DNA from: Streptomyces sindenensis
GTDB taxonomy: Bacteria; Actinomycetota; Actinomycetes; Streptomycetales; Streptomycetaceae
Assembly: GCF_014649035.1 (NCBI RefSeq)
Contig: NZ_BMSG01000038.1
Span: 1 to 59,956, forward strand
Direction: 5' to 3'
Length of the DNA stretch: 59,956 nucleotides
Positions within the stretch are counted from its first letter, which is position 1; every line of letters begins with the position of its first letter. The notes beneath the pieces were generated by a model. It was given only the letters and a program-made list of their open reading frames with translations, was not told the DNA's origin and ran no database searches. Shown piece by piece: positions 31,623 to 41,046 of this stretch. The position numbers and the translations under genes were made by a program.

Positions 31623-31672
31623 ACCCGCAGCCGGAGTGGGGCCCGGGACTGTGCACCGGTCCGGCTGCGGGT
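31623..31672 (-). terminator. Hairpin terminator after the bglC-like gene
   Basis: Perfect 13-bp stem: ACCCGCAGCCGGA (31623-31635) with TCCGGCTGCGGGT (31660-31672) and a 24-base loop that is itself G/C-rich. It lies 15 bases past the end of the beta-glucosidase gene on the minus strand. Confidence 0.7.
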
Positions 31673-31686
31673 CCTTCGGCCAGCGA

Positions 31687-33117
31687 TCAGCCCCGCTCCA
31701 GCCCGCCCCGCGCGACCACGTCCGCGTACCACCGCGCGCTGTCCTTCACCGTCCGGCGCTGCGACGCGAAGTCCACGTGCACGATGCCGAACCGCTTGCT
31801 GTAGCCGTACGCCCACTCGAAGTTGTCCAGCAGCGACCAGAGGAAGTAGCCCCGTACGTCGGCCCCGTCCTCGATCGCCCGGTGTACAGCCCTCAGGTGC
31901 CCGTCCAGGTACGCCACCCGCTCCGGGTCGTGCACCTCGCCCTCCGGGTCCGTGTAGTCGTCGTACGCCGCCCCGTTCTCCGTCACCATGACCGGCACGG
32001 ACGGGAGTTCGTCACGCAGGCGGGTCAGCAGTTCGTACAGGCCGTCCGCGTCCACCGGCCAGTCCATCGCCGTGCGCGGGCCCGCCGCCGGGGTGAACGC
32101 CACGTGCTGCTCCGCGCCCGCCCACGGCGACGGGGACTCCGACGTACCCGCCGACACCACGCTCGGCGAGTAGTAGTTGATGCCCAGCGAGTCGATCGGC
32201 GTCGACGTGACCTCCAGGTCCCCGTCCTTCACGAACGACCAGTCCGTCACCGCCGCCGTGTCCGCCACCAGGTCCTGGGGCAGCCGCCCGTGGAACACCG
32301 GGTCCAGGAAGATCCGGTTCGCCACCGCGTCGATCCGGCGCACCGCGTCCCGGTCCGCCTCGGTGTCCGTCAGGGGGCGCAGGGCGTGGAGGTTCAGGGT
32401 GAGGGAGATCTCCGCCGTGTCCGGGAGGCGGTCCCGCAGGACCTTCGCCCCCGCACCGTGCGCCAGGTTCAGGTGATGGGCGGCGCGCAGGGCCGCCAGG
32501 TCGCTGGTCCGGCCCGGGGCGTGGACCCCGTTCCCGTACCCGAGAAACGCCGCGCACCAGGGCTCGTTGAGCGTCGTCCACGTCGACACCCGGTCGCCCA
32601 GCGCTCCCGCCACCAGGCCCGCGTACTCCGCGAACCGGTGGGCCGTGTCCCGCTCCGGCCAGCCGCCCGCGTCCTCCAGCTCCTGCGGCAGGTCCCAGTG
32701 GTAGAGCGTCGCCACCGGTCTGATCCCGGCCGCCAGCAGCTCGTCCACCAGGCGGCGGTAGAAGTCCAGGCCGCGCTCCACCGCCGGGCCCCGGCCGGTC
32801 GGCTGGACCCGGGGCCAGGAGACGGAGAACCGGTAGTCCGTGACGCCGAGTTCCTTCATCAGGCGTACGTCGTCCGGCATCCGGTGCAGATGGTCGGCGG
32901 CGATGTCACCGGTGTCGCCGTTGCGCACCTTGCCGGGCGTCCGGCTGAAGGTGTCCCAGATGGACGGCGTACGGCCGTCCTCGGCGGCCCCGCCCTCGAT
33001 CTGGTACGCGGCGGTCGCCGTGCCCCACCGGAATCCGGCCGGGAAGCGGAGCACCGTACCGGTCTCGGGTCGGGCGTCTGGGGAGGTCGCCGGGCGGGCT
33101 TCATCGACAGCGGTCAT
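31687..33117 (-). CDS. bglC: GH1 beta-glucosidase
   Basis: 476 aa. The start MTAVDEARPATSPDARP has GGAG 10 bases upstream; a longer frame covers the spacer to cebG and is rejected. GH1 hallmarks: FPAGFRWGTATAAYQIEG, the acid/base Glu in TLNEPWCAAF, the nucleophile Glu in VTENGAAYDD, and DNFEWAYGYSKRFGI. No signal peptide, so it hydrolyses imported beta-glucosides in the cytoplasm. It is last in the minus-strand operon after the CebEFG-like importer, as in the S. coelicolor ceb locus. Preference for cellobiose or laminaribiose cannot be read from the sequence. Confidence 0.93.
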   Translation of the reverse strand: MTAVDEARPATSPDARPETGTVLRFPAGFRWGTATAAYQIEGGAAEDGRTPSIWDTFSRTPGKVRNGDTGDIAADHLHRMPDDVRLMKELGVTDYRFSVSWPRVQPTGRGPAVERGLDFYRRLVDELLAAGIRPVATLYHWDLPQELEDAGGWPERDTAHRFAEYAGLVAGALGDRVSTWTTLNEPWCAAFLGYGNGVHAPGRTSDLAALRAAHHLNLAHGAGAKVLRDRLPDTAEISLTLNLHALRPLTDTEADRDAVRRIDAVANRIFLDPVFHGRLPQDLVADTAAVTDWSFVKDGDLEVTSTPIDSLGINYYSPSVVSAGTSESPSPWAGAEQHVAFTPAAGPRTAMDWPVDADGLYELLTRLRDELPSVPVMVTENGAAYDDYTDPEGEVHDPERVAYLDGHLRAVHRAIEDGADVRGYFLWSLLDNFEWAYGYSKRFGIVHVDFASQRRTVKDSARWYADVVARGGLERG

Positions 33118-33173
33118 GAGACGGACACTCCAGGGTGAGGGGGGACAGAGAAAGAGGGGGGCGGGCGGTCCGG

Positions 33174-34088
33174 TCAGCCCTTCACCGCGCCCTGCATGAT
33201 GCCGCCGACGATCTGCCGGCCCAGCAGGCCGAACACCAGCAGCACCGGCAGCGTGCCGAGCAGCGTGCCGGCCATGATCACCGACTGGTCGTTGACGTAA
33301 CCGCCGCCGAGCTGGCGCAGCGCGACCTGCACGGTCGGCTCCTGCGAGGACAGTGCGATGATCGGCCAGAAGAAGTCGTTCCACGCCGTCATGAACGTGA
33401 GCATCCCGAGCACCGCCATCCCCGGCCGGGCGATCGGGATCACGATCGACCAGAAGATGCGCGCGGTGGACGCGCCGTCCACCCGGGCCGCCTCGATCAG
33501 CTCGTCCGGCAGCGACTGCACCAGGTACTGGCGCATGAAGAAGACCCCGAAGGCCGAGACCAGACCCGGCAGGATCACCGCCTGGAGCTGGTTCACCCAC
33601 TGGAGTTCGGCGATCAGCATGAACAGCGGGATCACCCCGAGCTGCGGCGGGATCATCATCGTCCCGATCGTCAGCGTCAGCAGCGCGTTGCGGCCCTTGA
33701 ACTTCAGCTTGGCGAAGGCGAATCCGGCCAGCGTGCAGCACAGGACCGTGCCGATCGTGATCGAACCCGACACGATCAGCGAGTTCAGCAGAGCCTTGCC
33801 GATGTCCGCCTCTTCGAGGACCTGCTCGAAGTTCTTGATCAGGTTCGGGCCCGGCAGCAGGCTCGGCGGGACCTTCGCCATGTCCGCGTTGGACCGGCTG
33901 GCCGTGACGATCGTCCAGTAGAACGGGAACGCCGAGATGAGGAGGGCGAAGCCGAGGATCAGGTAGGAGAGCCAGCCGCCCTTCATCGTGCGGCCCGCGC
34001 CTCCCCGCCCGATCCGGCTGCCCGACGGGGGGGTCTGCGGCGGGTCGCCCTTCTCGGGCGCGGTCGGCGGTGCGGCGAGCGCGGTCAT
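33174..34088 (-). CDS. cebG: Sugar ABC transporter permease (CebG-like)
   Basis: 304 aa with six transmembrane helices. The EAA loop (ELIEAARVDGASTARIFWSIVIPIARPG, given in part as EAARVDGASTARIFW) lies near residue 200. The first helix is LSYLILGFALLISAFPFYW. It overlaps the CebF-like gene by four bases (ATGA), so the two permeases are coupled. No ATPase gene is in the operon; in Streptomyces the shared MsiK ATPase is encoded elsewhere. Confidence 0.9.
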   Translation of the reverse strand: MTALAAPPTAPEKGDPPQTPPSGSRIGRGGAGRTMKGGWLSYLILGFALLISAFPFYWTIVTASRSNADMAKVPPSLLPGPNLIKNFEQVLEEADIGKALLNSLIVSGSITIGTVLCCTLAGFAFAKLKFKGRNALLTLTIGTMMIPPQLGVIPLFMLIAELQWVNQLQAVILPGLVSAFGVFFMRQYLVQSLPDELIEAARVDGASTARIFWSIVIPIARPGMAVLGMLTFMTAWNDFFWPIIALSSQEPTVQVALRQLGGGYVNDQSVIMAGTLLGTLPVLLVFGLLGRQIVGGIMQGAVKG

Positions 34089-35065
34089 CGGCCGGCCTCC
34101 TTGCGTGCGCGGCGGCGCGCGATCAGGGCGTTGACCCCGACGAGCACCACGATGAGGACGAACATCACCCAGGCGATGGCCGCGGCCCGGCCCAGGTGGA
34201 AGAAGCCCCAGCCCTGCTCGTACATGTACAGGCCGAGGGTCTGGTACTGGTGCGAGATACCGCCCGAGATCGACCCCTCGAACAGCAGCGGCTCACCGAA
34301 GAGCTGCGTCGCGCCGATCGTCGAGATGATGACGGTGAAGACGATCGTGGGGCGCAGCCCGGGCAGCGTGACGTGGAGGAACTGCCGCCAGCGCGACGCC
34401 CCGTCCATCTCCGCCGCCTCGTACAGCTCGTGCGGGATCGACTGCATGCCCGCCAGGTAGATCAGCGCGTTGTATCCCGTCCACCGCCAGATCACGATCG
34501 TCGAGACCGCGATCTGCGAGGCCACCGTGCCCGTCTGCCAGTCCACCGGGTCGAAGCCGACCAGCCCGATCACATAGTTGATCAGCCCGAAGTCCTTGCC
34601 GAAGAGCTGTGCGAAGACGAGCGTGGCCGCGGCCACGGAGGTCGCGTACGGGAGGAGGATCGCGGTCCGGATGAAGGTCCGGCCGCGCAGCTTGTAGTTG
34701 AGCAGGTGCGCGAGGCCCAGCGCCATCGCGAGCTGCGGGACCGTCGACAGCACGCCGATCGTGAACGTGTTGCGCAGCGAGGTCCAGAAGTACTCGTCGG
34801 TGAACAGCGCCGTGTAGTTGGCGATGCCCCGCCACTCCATCTCGCCGCTCGTCTGGAGCTCGACCCGGTAGAGCGAGACGAACGCGGTGTAGAGGAGCGG
34901 GAAGAGGCCGAAGGCCAGGAAGAGGGTGAAGAAGGGGGCGATGTAGGCGTACGGGGAGGCCTTGCGCCAGGTGCGCCGGAGCGCGGCGCCCCGGCCGTCG
35001 TCGGGGCCGGGACCGGTTCCGGCGGGGCTGCGGGGCCCGGCCTTCGCGGTGGCGGTGAGGGACAC
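34085..35065 (-). CDS. cebF: Sugar ABC transporter permease (CebF-like)
   Basis: 326 aa with an approximately 35-residue cytoplasmic start, then six helices beginning AYIAPFFTLFLAFGLFPLLY. The EAA motif is ELYEAAEMDGASRWRQFLHV. GTG start. It is separated from the solute-binding gene by 286 bases with repeats, unusual for this family, where spacing is often short. With CebG it forms the membrane channel for oligosaccharide import. Confidence 0.9.
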   Translation of the reverse strand: MSLTATAKAGPRSPAGTGPGPDDGRGAALRRTWRKASPYAYIAPFFTLFLAFGLFPLLYTAFVSLYRVELQTSGEMEWRGIANYTALFTDEYFWTSLRNTFTIGVLSTVPQLAMALGLAHLLNYKLRGRTFIRTAILLPYATSVAAATLVFAQLFGKDFGLINYVIGLVGFDPVDWQTGTVASQIAVSTIVIWRWTGYNALIYLAGMQSIPHELYEAAEMDGASRWRQFLHVTLPGLRPTIVFTVIISTIGATQLFGEPLLFEGSISGGISHQYQTLGLYMYEQGWGFFHLGRAAAIAWVMFVLIVVLVGVNALIARRRARKEAGR

Positions 35066-35351
35066 GGTGCGGCCCTTCGGGGTCGGGGGGCGGGCTGGTA
35101 CGGAGAGCGAGGAGTCGTGGGGAGCGCGGAGTCGCGGGGAGCGGGGAGTCTCGGCGGAGCAGGAGGCAGGGAGCAGAAAGCGTGGAGCGGGGGTGGGGCC
35201 GGGCCACCGTGGTGTGCACCGGTGGGCCGGCCCCAGGAACGGGCGGGGAGGAGCGGGACCGCGCGGGCGGGTCGGCGGGTCAGCCGATCATGCGGCCCCG
35301 GGGGCTGTCAGCCGATCACGTGGTCCTCGCGGGACCGCGCGGACCGGACGG
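35066..35351. repeat. cebE-cebF spacer with repeats of the cebE 3' end
   Basis: The string GTCAGCCGATCA occurs at about 35279-35290 and 35308-35319 and again at the cebE stop (35350). The later copies extend to GTCAGCCGATCACGT. A second set of imperfect repeats (GTCGGGGAGC-type, GGAGTCGCGGGGAGC) lies at 35115-35150. The repeats could form an intercistronic structure that sets the binding-protein to permease ratio. Confidence 0.6.
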
Positions 35352-36656
35352 TCAGCCGATCACGTTGTCCACGCCCTTCTTCGCCGTCCCCCACGCCTTC
35401 TCCGACGACGTCCCCTTGCGCTCGACCTCGCTCAGCGCGTTCGTGATCTGCTGCATCACGTTCTGGTCGTGCACACCCAGCACCTGGACCGGGGCCTCCT
35501 TGGCCGCGTCACCGAAGATCTGGCCGATCGGCGCGCCCGAGAAGTACTCGTCCTTCGCGTCCGCGATCTTCTCGATGGCACCCGTCGAGGACGGGAAGTT
35601 GCCCTGCTTCTGGAAGACCTTCGCCTGCTGCTCGGGGGCGGTCAGCCACTCGATCAGCTTGTACGCCTCTTCCTTGTGCTTGGCCGCGCGCGGGATGGAG
35701 AGGTACGAGCCGCCCCAGTTGCCCGCGCCGCCGGGCAGCTTGGCGATGTCCCACTTGCCCTGGCCGCCGTCGCCGGCCTGGCCCTTGATGTAGCCGAGCA
35801 TCCAGGCCGGGCAGGGGATGGTGGCGAAGGAGCCGGCGGCGAACGCCTGGTTCCACTGCGGGGACCACTGGTCGAGCTTGGCGCTCAGGCCCGCCTCGGC
35901 GGCCTCCACGGAGGTGTCCCAGGCTTCCTTGACCGCCGGGTTCTTGTCGTAGATCAGCTCGCCGGAGGCGTCGTAGTAACGCTCCTCCTCCTGGCCGATC
36001 ATGATCCCGTAGAGCGAGCCGACGCTGTCCAGCCAGGCGCTCTTGGCGGGGGCGTTCTTCTTGTACTCCTTGCCCAGCTCCAGGTAGCCGTCCCACGTGG
36101 CCCACTTCTTGGCCAGCTCCTCGCGGTCCGTGGGCAGCCCGGCCTCCTTGAAGAGGTCCGTGCGGTAGCACATCGCCTCGGGGCCGACGTCCGTGCCGAG
36201 GCCGAGGATCTTGCCGTCCTCGGTGGTCGCCGCCGACCACTTGGCCTCGGCGAACTCGTCCTTGAGCTTGTCGGCCCCGAACTCCTTCAGATCCTGGAAC
36301 TTGTCGGACTGCTGCTGGGTGACCGACGCGATGCGGCCCACCTCCACGCCCTGCACGTCGGCCAGGCCGCCGCCGCCGGCCAGCCGGGTCTGGAGCGACT
36401 TCCAGTAGTCCGCCTCGTCCTGGGTGTCGCTCTGCTTGATCGTGATGTTCGGGTTGAGCTTCTGGTACTCCTCGTAGAGCCCGGCCTCCTTGAAGCCGAA
36501 GGACCCGAAGAGGTCGACGTTGAGCGTGACCTTCCCGCCCGCGCTGTCGGAGGAGTCCGACGAGTCGCTGGATCCACAGGCGGCGAGGAGGGCCCCGGCG
36601 AGGACGACCGCGCCGAGGCGGGCGGTGGCTCTCTTGGCGGCTCGGGCGATGGGCAT
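35352..36656 (-). CDS. cebE: Sugar ABC transporter solute-binding lipoprotein (CebE-like)
   Basis: 434 aa from the ATG preceded by GGGAGG; an upstream frame to 36797 crosses the operator. Lipoprotein signal ARAAKRATARLGAVVLAGA with lipobox LLAAC near residue 27, then a Ser/Asp linker. The mature part has the family-1 binding protein pattern (VTLNVDLFGSFGFKEAGLYE, NPNITIKQSDTQDEADYWKS). It captures the oligosaccharide at the cell surface for CebFG. A palindromic LacI-type operator lies 38 bases upstream of the start. Confidence 0.9.
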   Translation of the reverse strand: MPIARAAKRATARLGAVVLAGALLAACGSSDSSDSSDSAGGKVTLNVDLFGSFGFKEAGLYEEYQKLNPNITIKQSDTQDEADYWKSLQTRLAGGGGLADVQGVEVGRIASVTQQQSDKFQDLKEFGADKLKDEFAEAKWSAATTEDGKILGLGTDVGPEAMCYRTDLFKEAGLPTDREELAKKWATWDGYLELGKEYKKNAPAKSAWLDSVGSLYGIMIGQEEERYYDASGELIYDKNPAVKEAWDTSVEAAEAGLSAKLDQWSPQWNQAFAAGSFATIPCPAWMLGYIKGQAGDGGQGKWDIAKLPGGAGNWGGSYLSIPRAAKHKEEAYKLIEWLTAPEQQAKVFQKQGNFPSSTGAIEKIADAKDEYFSGAPIGQIFGDAAKEAPVQVLGVHDQNVMQQITNALSEVERKGTSSEKAWGTAKKGVDNVIG

Positions 36657-36693
36657 GGGAAGCCTCCCTTGGCTTCGGGATGAACCGAGCGCC

Positions 36694-36709
36694 TTGAGAG
36701 CGCTCTCAA
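36694..36709. promoter_or_regulatory. LacI/CebR-type operator upstream of cebE
   Basis: TTGAGAGCGCTCTCAA, a perfect 16-bp palindrome. It shares GAGCGCTC with the S. coelicolor CebR site TGGGAGCGCTCCCA. The same word recurs before the GH81 gene and before the LacI gene. Confidence 0.85.
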
Positions 36710-36857
36710 AACCTGCGTCTGGAGCGTCTCCCACCGCCCCCGCCCCGTCAAGACTCGAACGCATAACAGCTTGGGGTGACATCGGAGCGCCCACCAACTG
36801 CCGCCCGTGTTAGTTCTCTTGACACTTACGTTTCAGGAGTTTTACGTTCCTTGGCAC

Positions 36858-36873
36858 TTGAGAGCGCTCTCGA
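36858..36873. promoter_or_regulatory. LacI/CebR-type operator upstream of the GH81 gene
   Basis: TTGAGAGCGCTCTCGA, one mismatch from a perfect palindrome. It ends 18 bases before the GH81 ATG, a position that would block initiation when bound. Confidence 0.82.
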
Positions 36874-36891
36874 ACGCGCTCTTCGCCCCCC

Positions 36892-39717
36892 ATGATCGAG
36901 GTGCTGCTCGTGCTGACCTCCCTCTCCGGACTCGTTCCCCGAGTCACCCCCAGACCCGCGGCCGCGACGCTCCTCGCGATCGCCGTGGCCGCCGTGGGCC
37001 TGGGTCCCGCCGCTTCTCCCGCTGCCGCCGCCACCATCCCCGCCGGCGCCGGCAGCTACACCGACTCCCGCCCGGCCGGCACCCAGGGGCCGACCACCAA
37101 CACCGGGGCGCCCGTCACCCCGAAGATCACCTCCGCCGTGCGGGACAAGCCGGTCCCGACCAACGACTGGTGGTCCTCGCTGGCCTTCCAGCGCTACGGC
37201 GACAACCCGTACAGCACCCCCATGTACGGGCACCCGCTCACGTACCAGGCCAAGGCCTCCGGCCTGGAGGTCGGCTATCCGACCACGCCCGCGATCGTCG
37301 GCGACGGCCGCCAGTACGAGTACGCCCACAAGGCCGACCTCACCGTCGGGCTCTCCGGGCTGAACTCGCCCGACACCAAGGCCGACGCCTGGTCCGACTG
37401 GACGGTCACGCCCTACTGGGCCGACGGATCGCGCACCTTCCGGGCCACCATCGGCCACGGCATGCCCTTCGTGTACGCCAAGGGCTCCGGCGGCGACGCC
37501 CGGATCACGACCGCCTCCGCGCCCACCGTCTTCTCCGACCAGGGCAACGTCCTCGGCATCACCGTGGCCGGACACCACTACGCGCTCTTCGCGCCGACCG
37601 GCAGCGACTGGAACGTCTCCGGTTCCACGATCACCGCCGGCCTCGGCTCAAAGGACTACTTCTCGCTCGCCGTGCTGCCCTCCACGGACGCGCTCGCCAC
37701 CTACCGGAAGTACGCCTTCAGCTTCGTCACCGGCTCCCAGGTGGCCTGGCAGACCACCGGCGGCAACGTCCGGGCGACCTACAGCCTGACCACCGAGGCC
37801 AAGGAGGGCACCGAGCGCGGCACGCTCCAGGCCCTCTACCGCCACCAGTGGCTGCACACCTCCGACGCGCTGACCCCGTACACGTACGTGTCGCCTCGCG
37901 GCACGATGAAGGTGCGCGAGTCCGCCACCTTCACCACCAGCCAGAAGAACAACGGCGTCGTGCCCGCGCTGCCCGCTTCCAGCGGCGTCGACAAGGCCCG
38001 GCTGACCGGCTATCTCAACGAGGTCGCGAACGCCTCCGACCCGTTCTCGGGGGCCACCGACACCTACTGGACCGGCAAGGCGCTCGGCCGCCTCGCCCAG
38101 CTGGTGCCCGTCGCCGACCAGATCGGCCAGACCGCCACCCGCGACAAGCTCCTCGGCCTGATGAAGGGCCGGCTCCAGGAGTGGTTCACGGCGGGCGGGG
38201 CCAGCGAGTTCAGCTACGACAAGGACTGGAAGACCCTCACCGGGTACCCGGCCTCGTACGGCAGCGACACCGAGCTCAACGACCACCACTTCCACTACAG
38301 CTACTACGTCTACGCGGCGGCGATCATCGCCCAGTACGACCAGGCCTGGGCGGCCGACTCGGCCTGGGGCACGATGGTCAAGCACCTGATCCGGGACACC
38401 GCCAACGCCAGCCGCACCGACTCCGCCTACCCCTTCCTGCGCGGCTTCGACGTGTACGCGGGCCACAGCTGGGCCTCCGGCCACCAGGGCTTCGCCGCGG
38501 GCAACAACCAGGAGTCCTCCTCGGAGTCCATCAACCTCAGCGCCGGTCTGGTGCTCTGGGGCTCGGCCACCGGTGACACCGCCCTGCGCGACCTCGGCAG
38601 CTACCTGCTGACCACCGAGTCCGAGGCGATCACCCAGTACTGGTTCGACGCCTCGCAGCAGGTCTTCCCCGCCCCCTTCGGCCACGACACGGTCGGCATG
38701 GTCTGGGGCAGCGGCGGCGCGTACTCCACCTGGTGGACCGCCAACCCGGAGGAGATCCACGGCATCAACGTCCTCCCGGTGACCGGCGGTTCGCTCCACC
38801 TCGCCCGTGAGAAGGCCGCCGTCAAGCGGAACATCGCCGAGATGGAGCGCGAGAACGGCGGGCCCGCCCAGGAGTGGCGCGACCTGCTCTGGGAGTTCGA
38901 GTCGCTCGCCGACCCGGCGTCCGCGAAGGCCAAGTGGGACGGGGCGAACGGGAACTACACCCCCGAGCAGGGCGAGTCCAAGGCGCACACCTACCACTGG
39001 ATCAACACCCTCGCGGCGGTCGGCGCCCCCGACATGACGGTCAGCGGTGACATCCCCACCTCCGCCGTCTTCTCCAAGAACGGGACGCGCACCTACACCG
39101 CCCACAACCACGGCTCCAGCGCCCGTACGGTGACCTTCTCCGACGGCAAGACCCTGTCCGTGCCCGCCCGTTCGACGGCCACGAGCACCGGCCCCGGCGG
39201 CACCGACCCGGACCCGGAGGAGCCGGGGGAGCCGGGCAACGGGAACACCTTCCGCCTCAAGACCGGCGGCGTCCTCACCACCGCCACCACCGACCCGGCG
39301 GGCGCGGACACCATCGCCTCGGCCGACGGCGTCAACCGGGACGGCACCCCCTACCGCCCGACCGTCTACGAGGTGAAGAAGGTCAACGGCAAGGTCACCG
39401 CCGGGGCCGCCACCGCGTTCCGCCTCCGGGTGGACGCGGGCACCAAGGTCGGGCTCGCCCCGCAGGTCCGGGTCAGCTACGACCTGACCGGCGACGGCAC
39501 GTTCGACCGGGCCGAGACCTTCCGCTACTTCGCGACCGACCCGGTGAACGGGTGGGAGGAGTACACCCAGGCGGCGGGCGTCAAGGCGGCCACCGGCAGC
39601 CTGGGCGAGCTGAAGAACGGCACGGTCCGGCTGGAGATCTGGAACGCGCTCGGCAACGGCACGTCCCAGGTGCAGACCGGGACGGACGCGGCCGTGCTGC
39701 GGATTCCGTACCAGTGA
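36892..39717 (+). CDS. Secreted GH81 endo-1,3-beta-glucanase with C-terminal binding domain
   Basis: 941 aa. Signal region about residues 1-50 (TLLAIAVAAVGLGPAASPAA, cut after AAA). The GH81 domain follows: PVPTNDWWSSLAFQRYGDNP, TPYWADGSRTFRA, DHHFHYSYYVYAAAIIAQYD, and the catalytic-Glu segment NNQESSSESINLSAGL. A linker rich in Asp/Pro/Glu near residue 770 precedes a C-terminal domain of about 155 residues (FRLKTGGVLTTATTDPAGAD onward), probably a beta-glucan-binding module of the CBM56 type. It cuts laminarin-like fungal or algal glucan outside the cell; its products fit the adjacent importer and GH1 enzyme. No ribosome site is obvious before the ATG. Confidence 0.85.
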   Translation: MIEVLLVLTSLSGLVPRVTPRPAAATLLAIAVAAVGLGPAASPAAAATIPAGAGSYTDSRPAGTQGPTTNTGAPVTPKITSAVRDKPVPTNDWWSSLAFQRYGDNPYSTPMYGHPLTYQAKASGLEVGYPTTPAIVGDGRQYEYAHKADLTVGLSGLNSPDTKADAWSDWTVTPYWADGSRTFRATIGHGMPFVYAKGSGGDARITTASAPTVFSDQGNVLGITVAGHHYALFAPTGSDWNVSGSTITAGLGSKDYFSLAVLPSTDALATYRKYAFSFVTGSQVAWQTTGGNVRATYSLTTEAKEGTERGTLQALYRHQWLHTSDALTPYTYVSPRGTMKVRESATFTTSQKNNGVVPALPASSGVDKARLTGYLNEVANASDPFSGATDTYWTGKALGRLAQLVPVADQIGQTATRDKLLGLMKGRLQEWFTAGGASEFSYDKDWKTLTGYPASYGSDTELNDHHFHYSYYVYAAAIIAQYDQAWAADSAWGTMVKHLIRDTANASRTDSAYPFLRGFDVYAGHSWASGHQGFAAGNNQESSSESINLSAGLVLWGSATGDTALRDLGSYLLTTESEAITQYWFDASQQVFPAPFGHDTVGMVWGSGGAYSTWWTANPEEIHGINVLPVTGGSLHLAREKAAVKRNIAEMERENGGPAQEWRDLLWEFESLADPASAKAKWDGANGNYTPEQGESKAHTYHWINTLAAVGAPDMTVSGDIPTSAVFSKNGTRTYTAHNHGSSARTVTFSDGKTLSVPARSTATSTGPGGTDPDPEEPGEPGNGNTFRLKTGGVLTTATTDPAGADTIASADGVNRDGTPYRPTVYEVKKVNGKVTAGAATAFRLRVDAGTKVGLAPQVRVSYDLTGDGTFDRAETFRYFATDPVNGWEEYTQAAGVKAATGSLGELKNGTVRLEIWNALGNGTSQVQTGTDAAVLRIPYQ

Positions 39718-39722
39718 CCGTC

Positions 39723-39761
39723 GTCGGCCGGCGGCCGGTCGTCGACCGGCCGCCGACCGAC
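39723..39761 (+). terminator. Hairpin terminator after the GH81 gene
   Basis: An 18-bp stem with one G-U pair: GTCGGCCGGCGGCCGGTC (39723-39740), loop GTC, GACCGGCCGCCGACCGAC (39744-39761). It begins 5 bases after the GH81 stop and could also end the convergent LacI transcript. Confidence 0.85.
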
Positions 39762-39838
39762 GGGCGGTGATCCGTACCGGCCGGCCCCCGGGGGACGGCC
39801 GGCACGGATGACGTAGGGCGCGGCGGGTCTCCGGTTCC

Positions 39839-40882
39839 TCAGGCGGAGGCCCGCCGTACCAGCGTGACCGGGGTGATCACCGACTCCGGGACGTCCCCGC
39901 TGCCCGTGCGCTCCCGGTCCAGGGCGCGCAGCAGCAGGCGGGCCATCAGCCGCCCCTGCGCCTCGATCTCCTGGCCGACGGTCGTCAGTGGCGGATCGGT
40001 CTCCGTGGCCACCGATTCCATGTCGTCGAAGCCCACCAGCGCCACCTGCTCCGGCACGGAGATCCCCCGCTCGCGCAGGACCCGCAGCGCGCCCGAGGCC
40101 ATCAGGTCGTTGGCGACGAACACCGCGTCCAGGTCGGGCCGCCTCTCCAGCAGCTCCGCCATCGCCCGGGCGCCGCTCTCCACGGTGAACGCCCCGTCGG
40201 CGACGAGCGTCGGGTCCACGTCCAGCAGCACGTCCCGGTAGCCGTCCAGCCGGTCCATGGCCGAGGTCTGGTCGGCGGGCCCGGCGATGTGCGCGATGCG
40301 CCGGCGCCCCAGGTCGCGCAGATACTGCACGGCCATCCGTGCCCCGCCCCGGTTGTCCGCGTCCACGTACGGAACGGCCTGGTCGCCCGGGTCGGCGGTC
40401 CAGCTGGGCCGCCCGCCGTACACCGCCGGGATGCCCGCCCGCCGGGTCATCGCGGGGACCGGGTCGTCGGTGTGCAGCGAGAACGCGAGCGCCCCGTCGA
40501 CATGCCCGCCCGCCAGGTACCGGGCGATCCGGTCGAAGTCCCCGGGCCCCTCCACCAGCAGCAGGACGAGCTGGGTGTCGTGGGCGGTGAGCTCCTTGCT
40601 TATGCCCCGGATCTGCTGGGAGAAGAAGGGGTCCGAGAAGAACCGGGTCTCCGGCTCCGCGATGACCACGGCCACCGCGCCGGTACGCCGCGTGACGAGG
40701 GTCCGCGCCGCGTGGTTCGGGATGTAGCCCAGCTCCTCGACGGCCTGGAGCACCTTGTCCACGAGCGGCTTGCGGACGCCGTCGCCCCCGTTGACGACCC
40801 GCGAGGCGGTGGCCCGCGACACCCCCGCGCGTGCGGCGACGGCTTCCAGGGTGGGCCGGGACCCGGTGGACTGCTCGGGCAA
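39839..40882 (-). CDS. cebR: LacI-family repressor (CebR-like)
   Basis: 347 aa from TTG with AAGGAG 8 bases upstream. N-terminal HTH: LEAVAARAGVSRATASRVVN and the hinge helix NHAARTLVTRRTGAVAVV. The periplasmic-binding-like sensor follows (FFSDPFFSQQIRGISKEL, VDGALAFSLHTDD, ALVGFDDMESVATETDPPLT). Three matching palindromes mark the cebE, GH81 and its own promoters, so it is the probable repressor of the whole locus and of itself. Cellobiose or a beta-1,3-glucan oligomer is the likely inducer. Confidence 0.9.
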   Translation of the reverse strand: MPEQSTGSRPTLEAVAARAGVSRATASRVVNGGDGVRKPLVDKVLQAVEELGYIPNHAARTLVTRRTGAVAVVIAEPETRFFSDPFFSQQIRGISKELTAHDTQLVLLLVEGPGDFDRIARYLAGGHVDGALAFSLHTDDPVPAMTRRAGIPAVYGGRPSWTADPGDQAVPYVDADNRGGARMAVQYLRDLGRRRIAHIAGPADQTSAMDRLDGYRDVLLDVDPTLVADGAFTVESGARAMAELLERRPDLDAVFVANDLMASGALRVLRERGISVPEQVALVGFDDMESVATETDPPLTTVGQEIEAQGRLMARLLLRALDRERTGSGDVPESVITPVTLVRRASA

Positions 40883-41046
40883 GGCGGTCGCTCCTTGTCG
40901 ACGGGGCGGCGATACGCGAGCCGGTGCGTGCGTCTGCGTCTGCGGCTGGTTCTGCGTCCGCTTCCGCGTCTGCGCGTACGTGTGCGTGGTGCGTGCTCGG
41001 TGTCGTCGCCGGATCGCCTACAGCCTAGCGCCGGGCGCCGACAGTG

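Noticed and set aside
33118..33741. N-terminal extension of the GH1 gene into cebG
   Set aside because: It is the antisense-like frame of the cebG gene; the ATG at 33117 fits the GH1 start.
36807..38576. Plus-strand frame of 589 codons overlapping the GH81 gene
   Set aside because: Arg/His/Leu-rich second frame of the GH81 gene; no family features.
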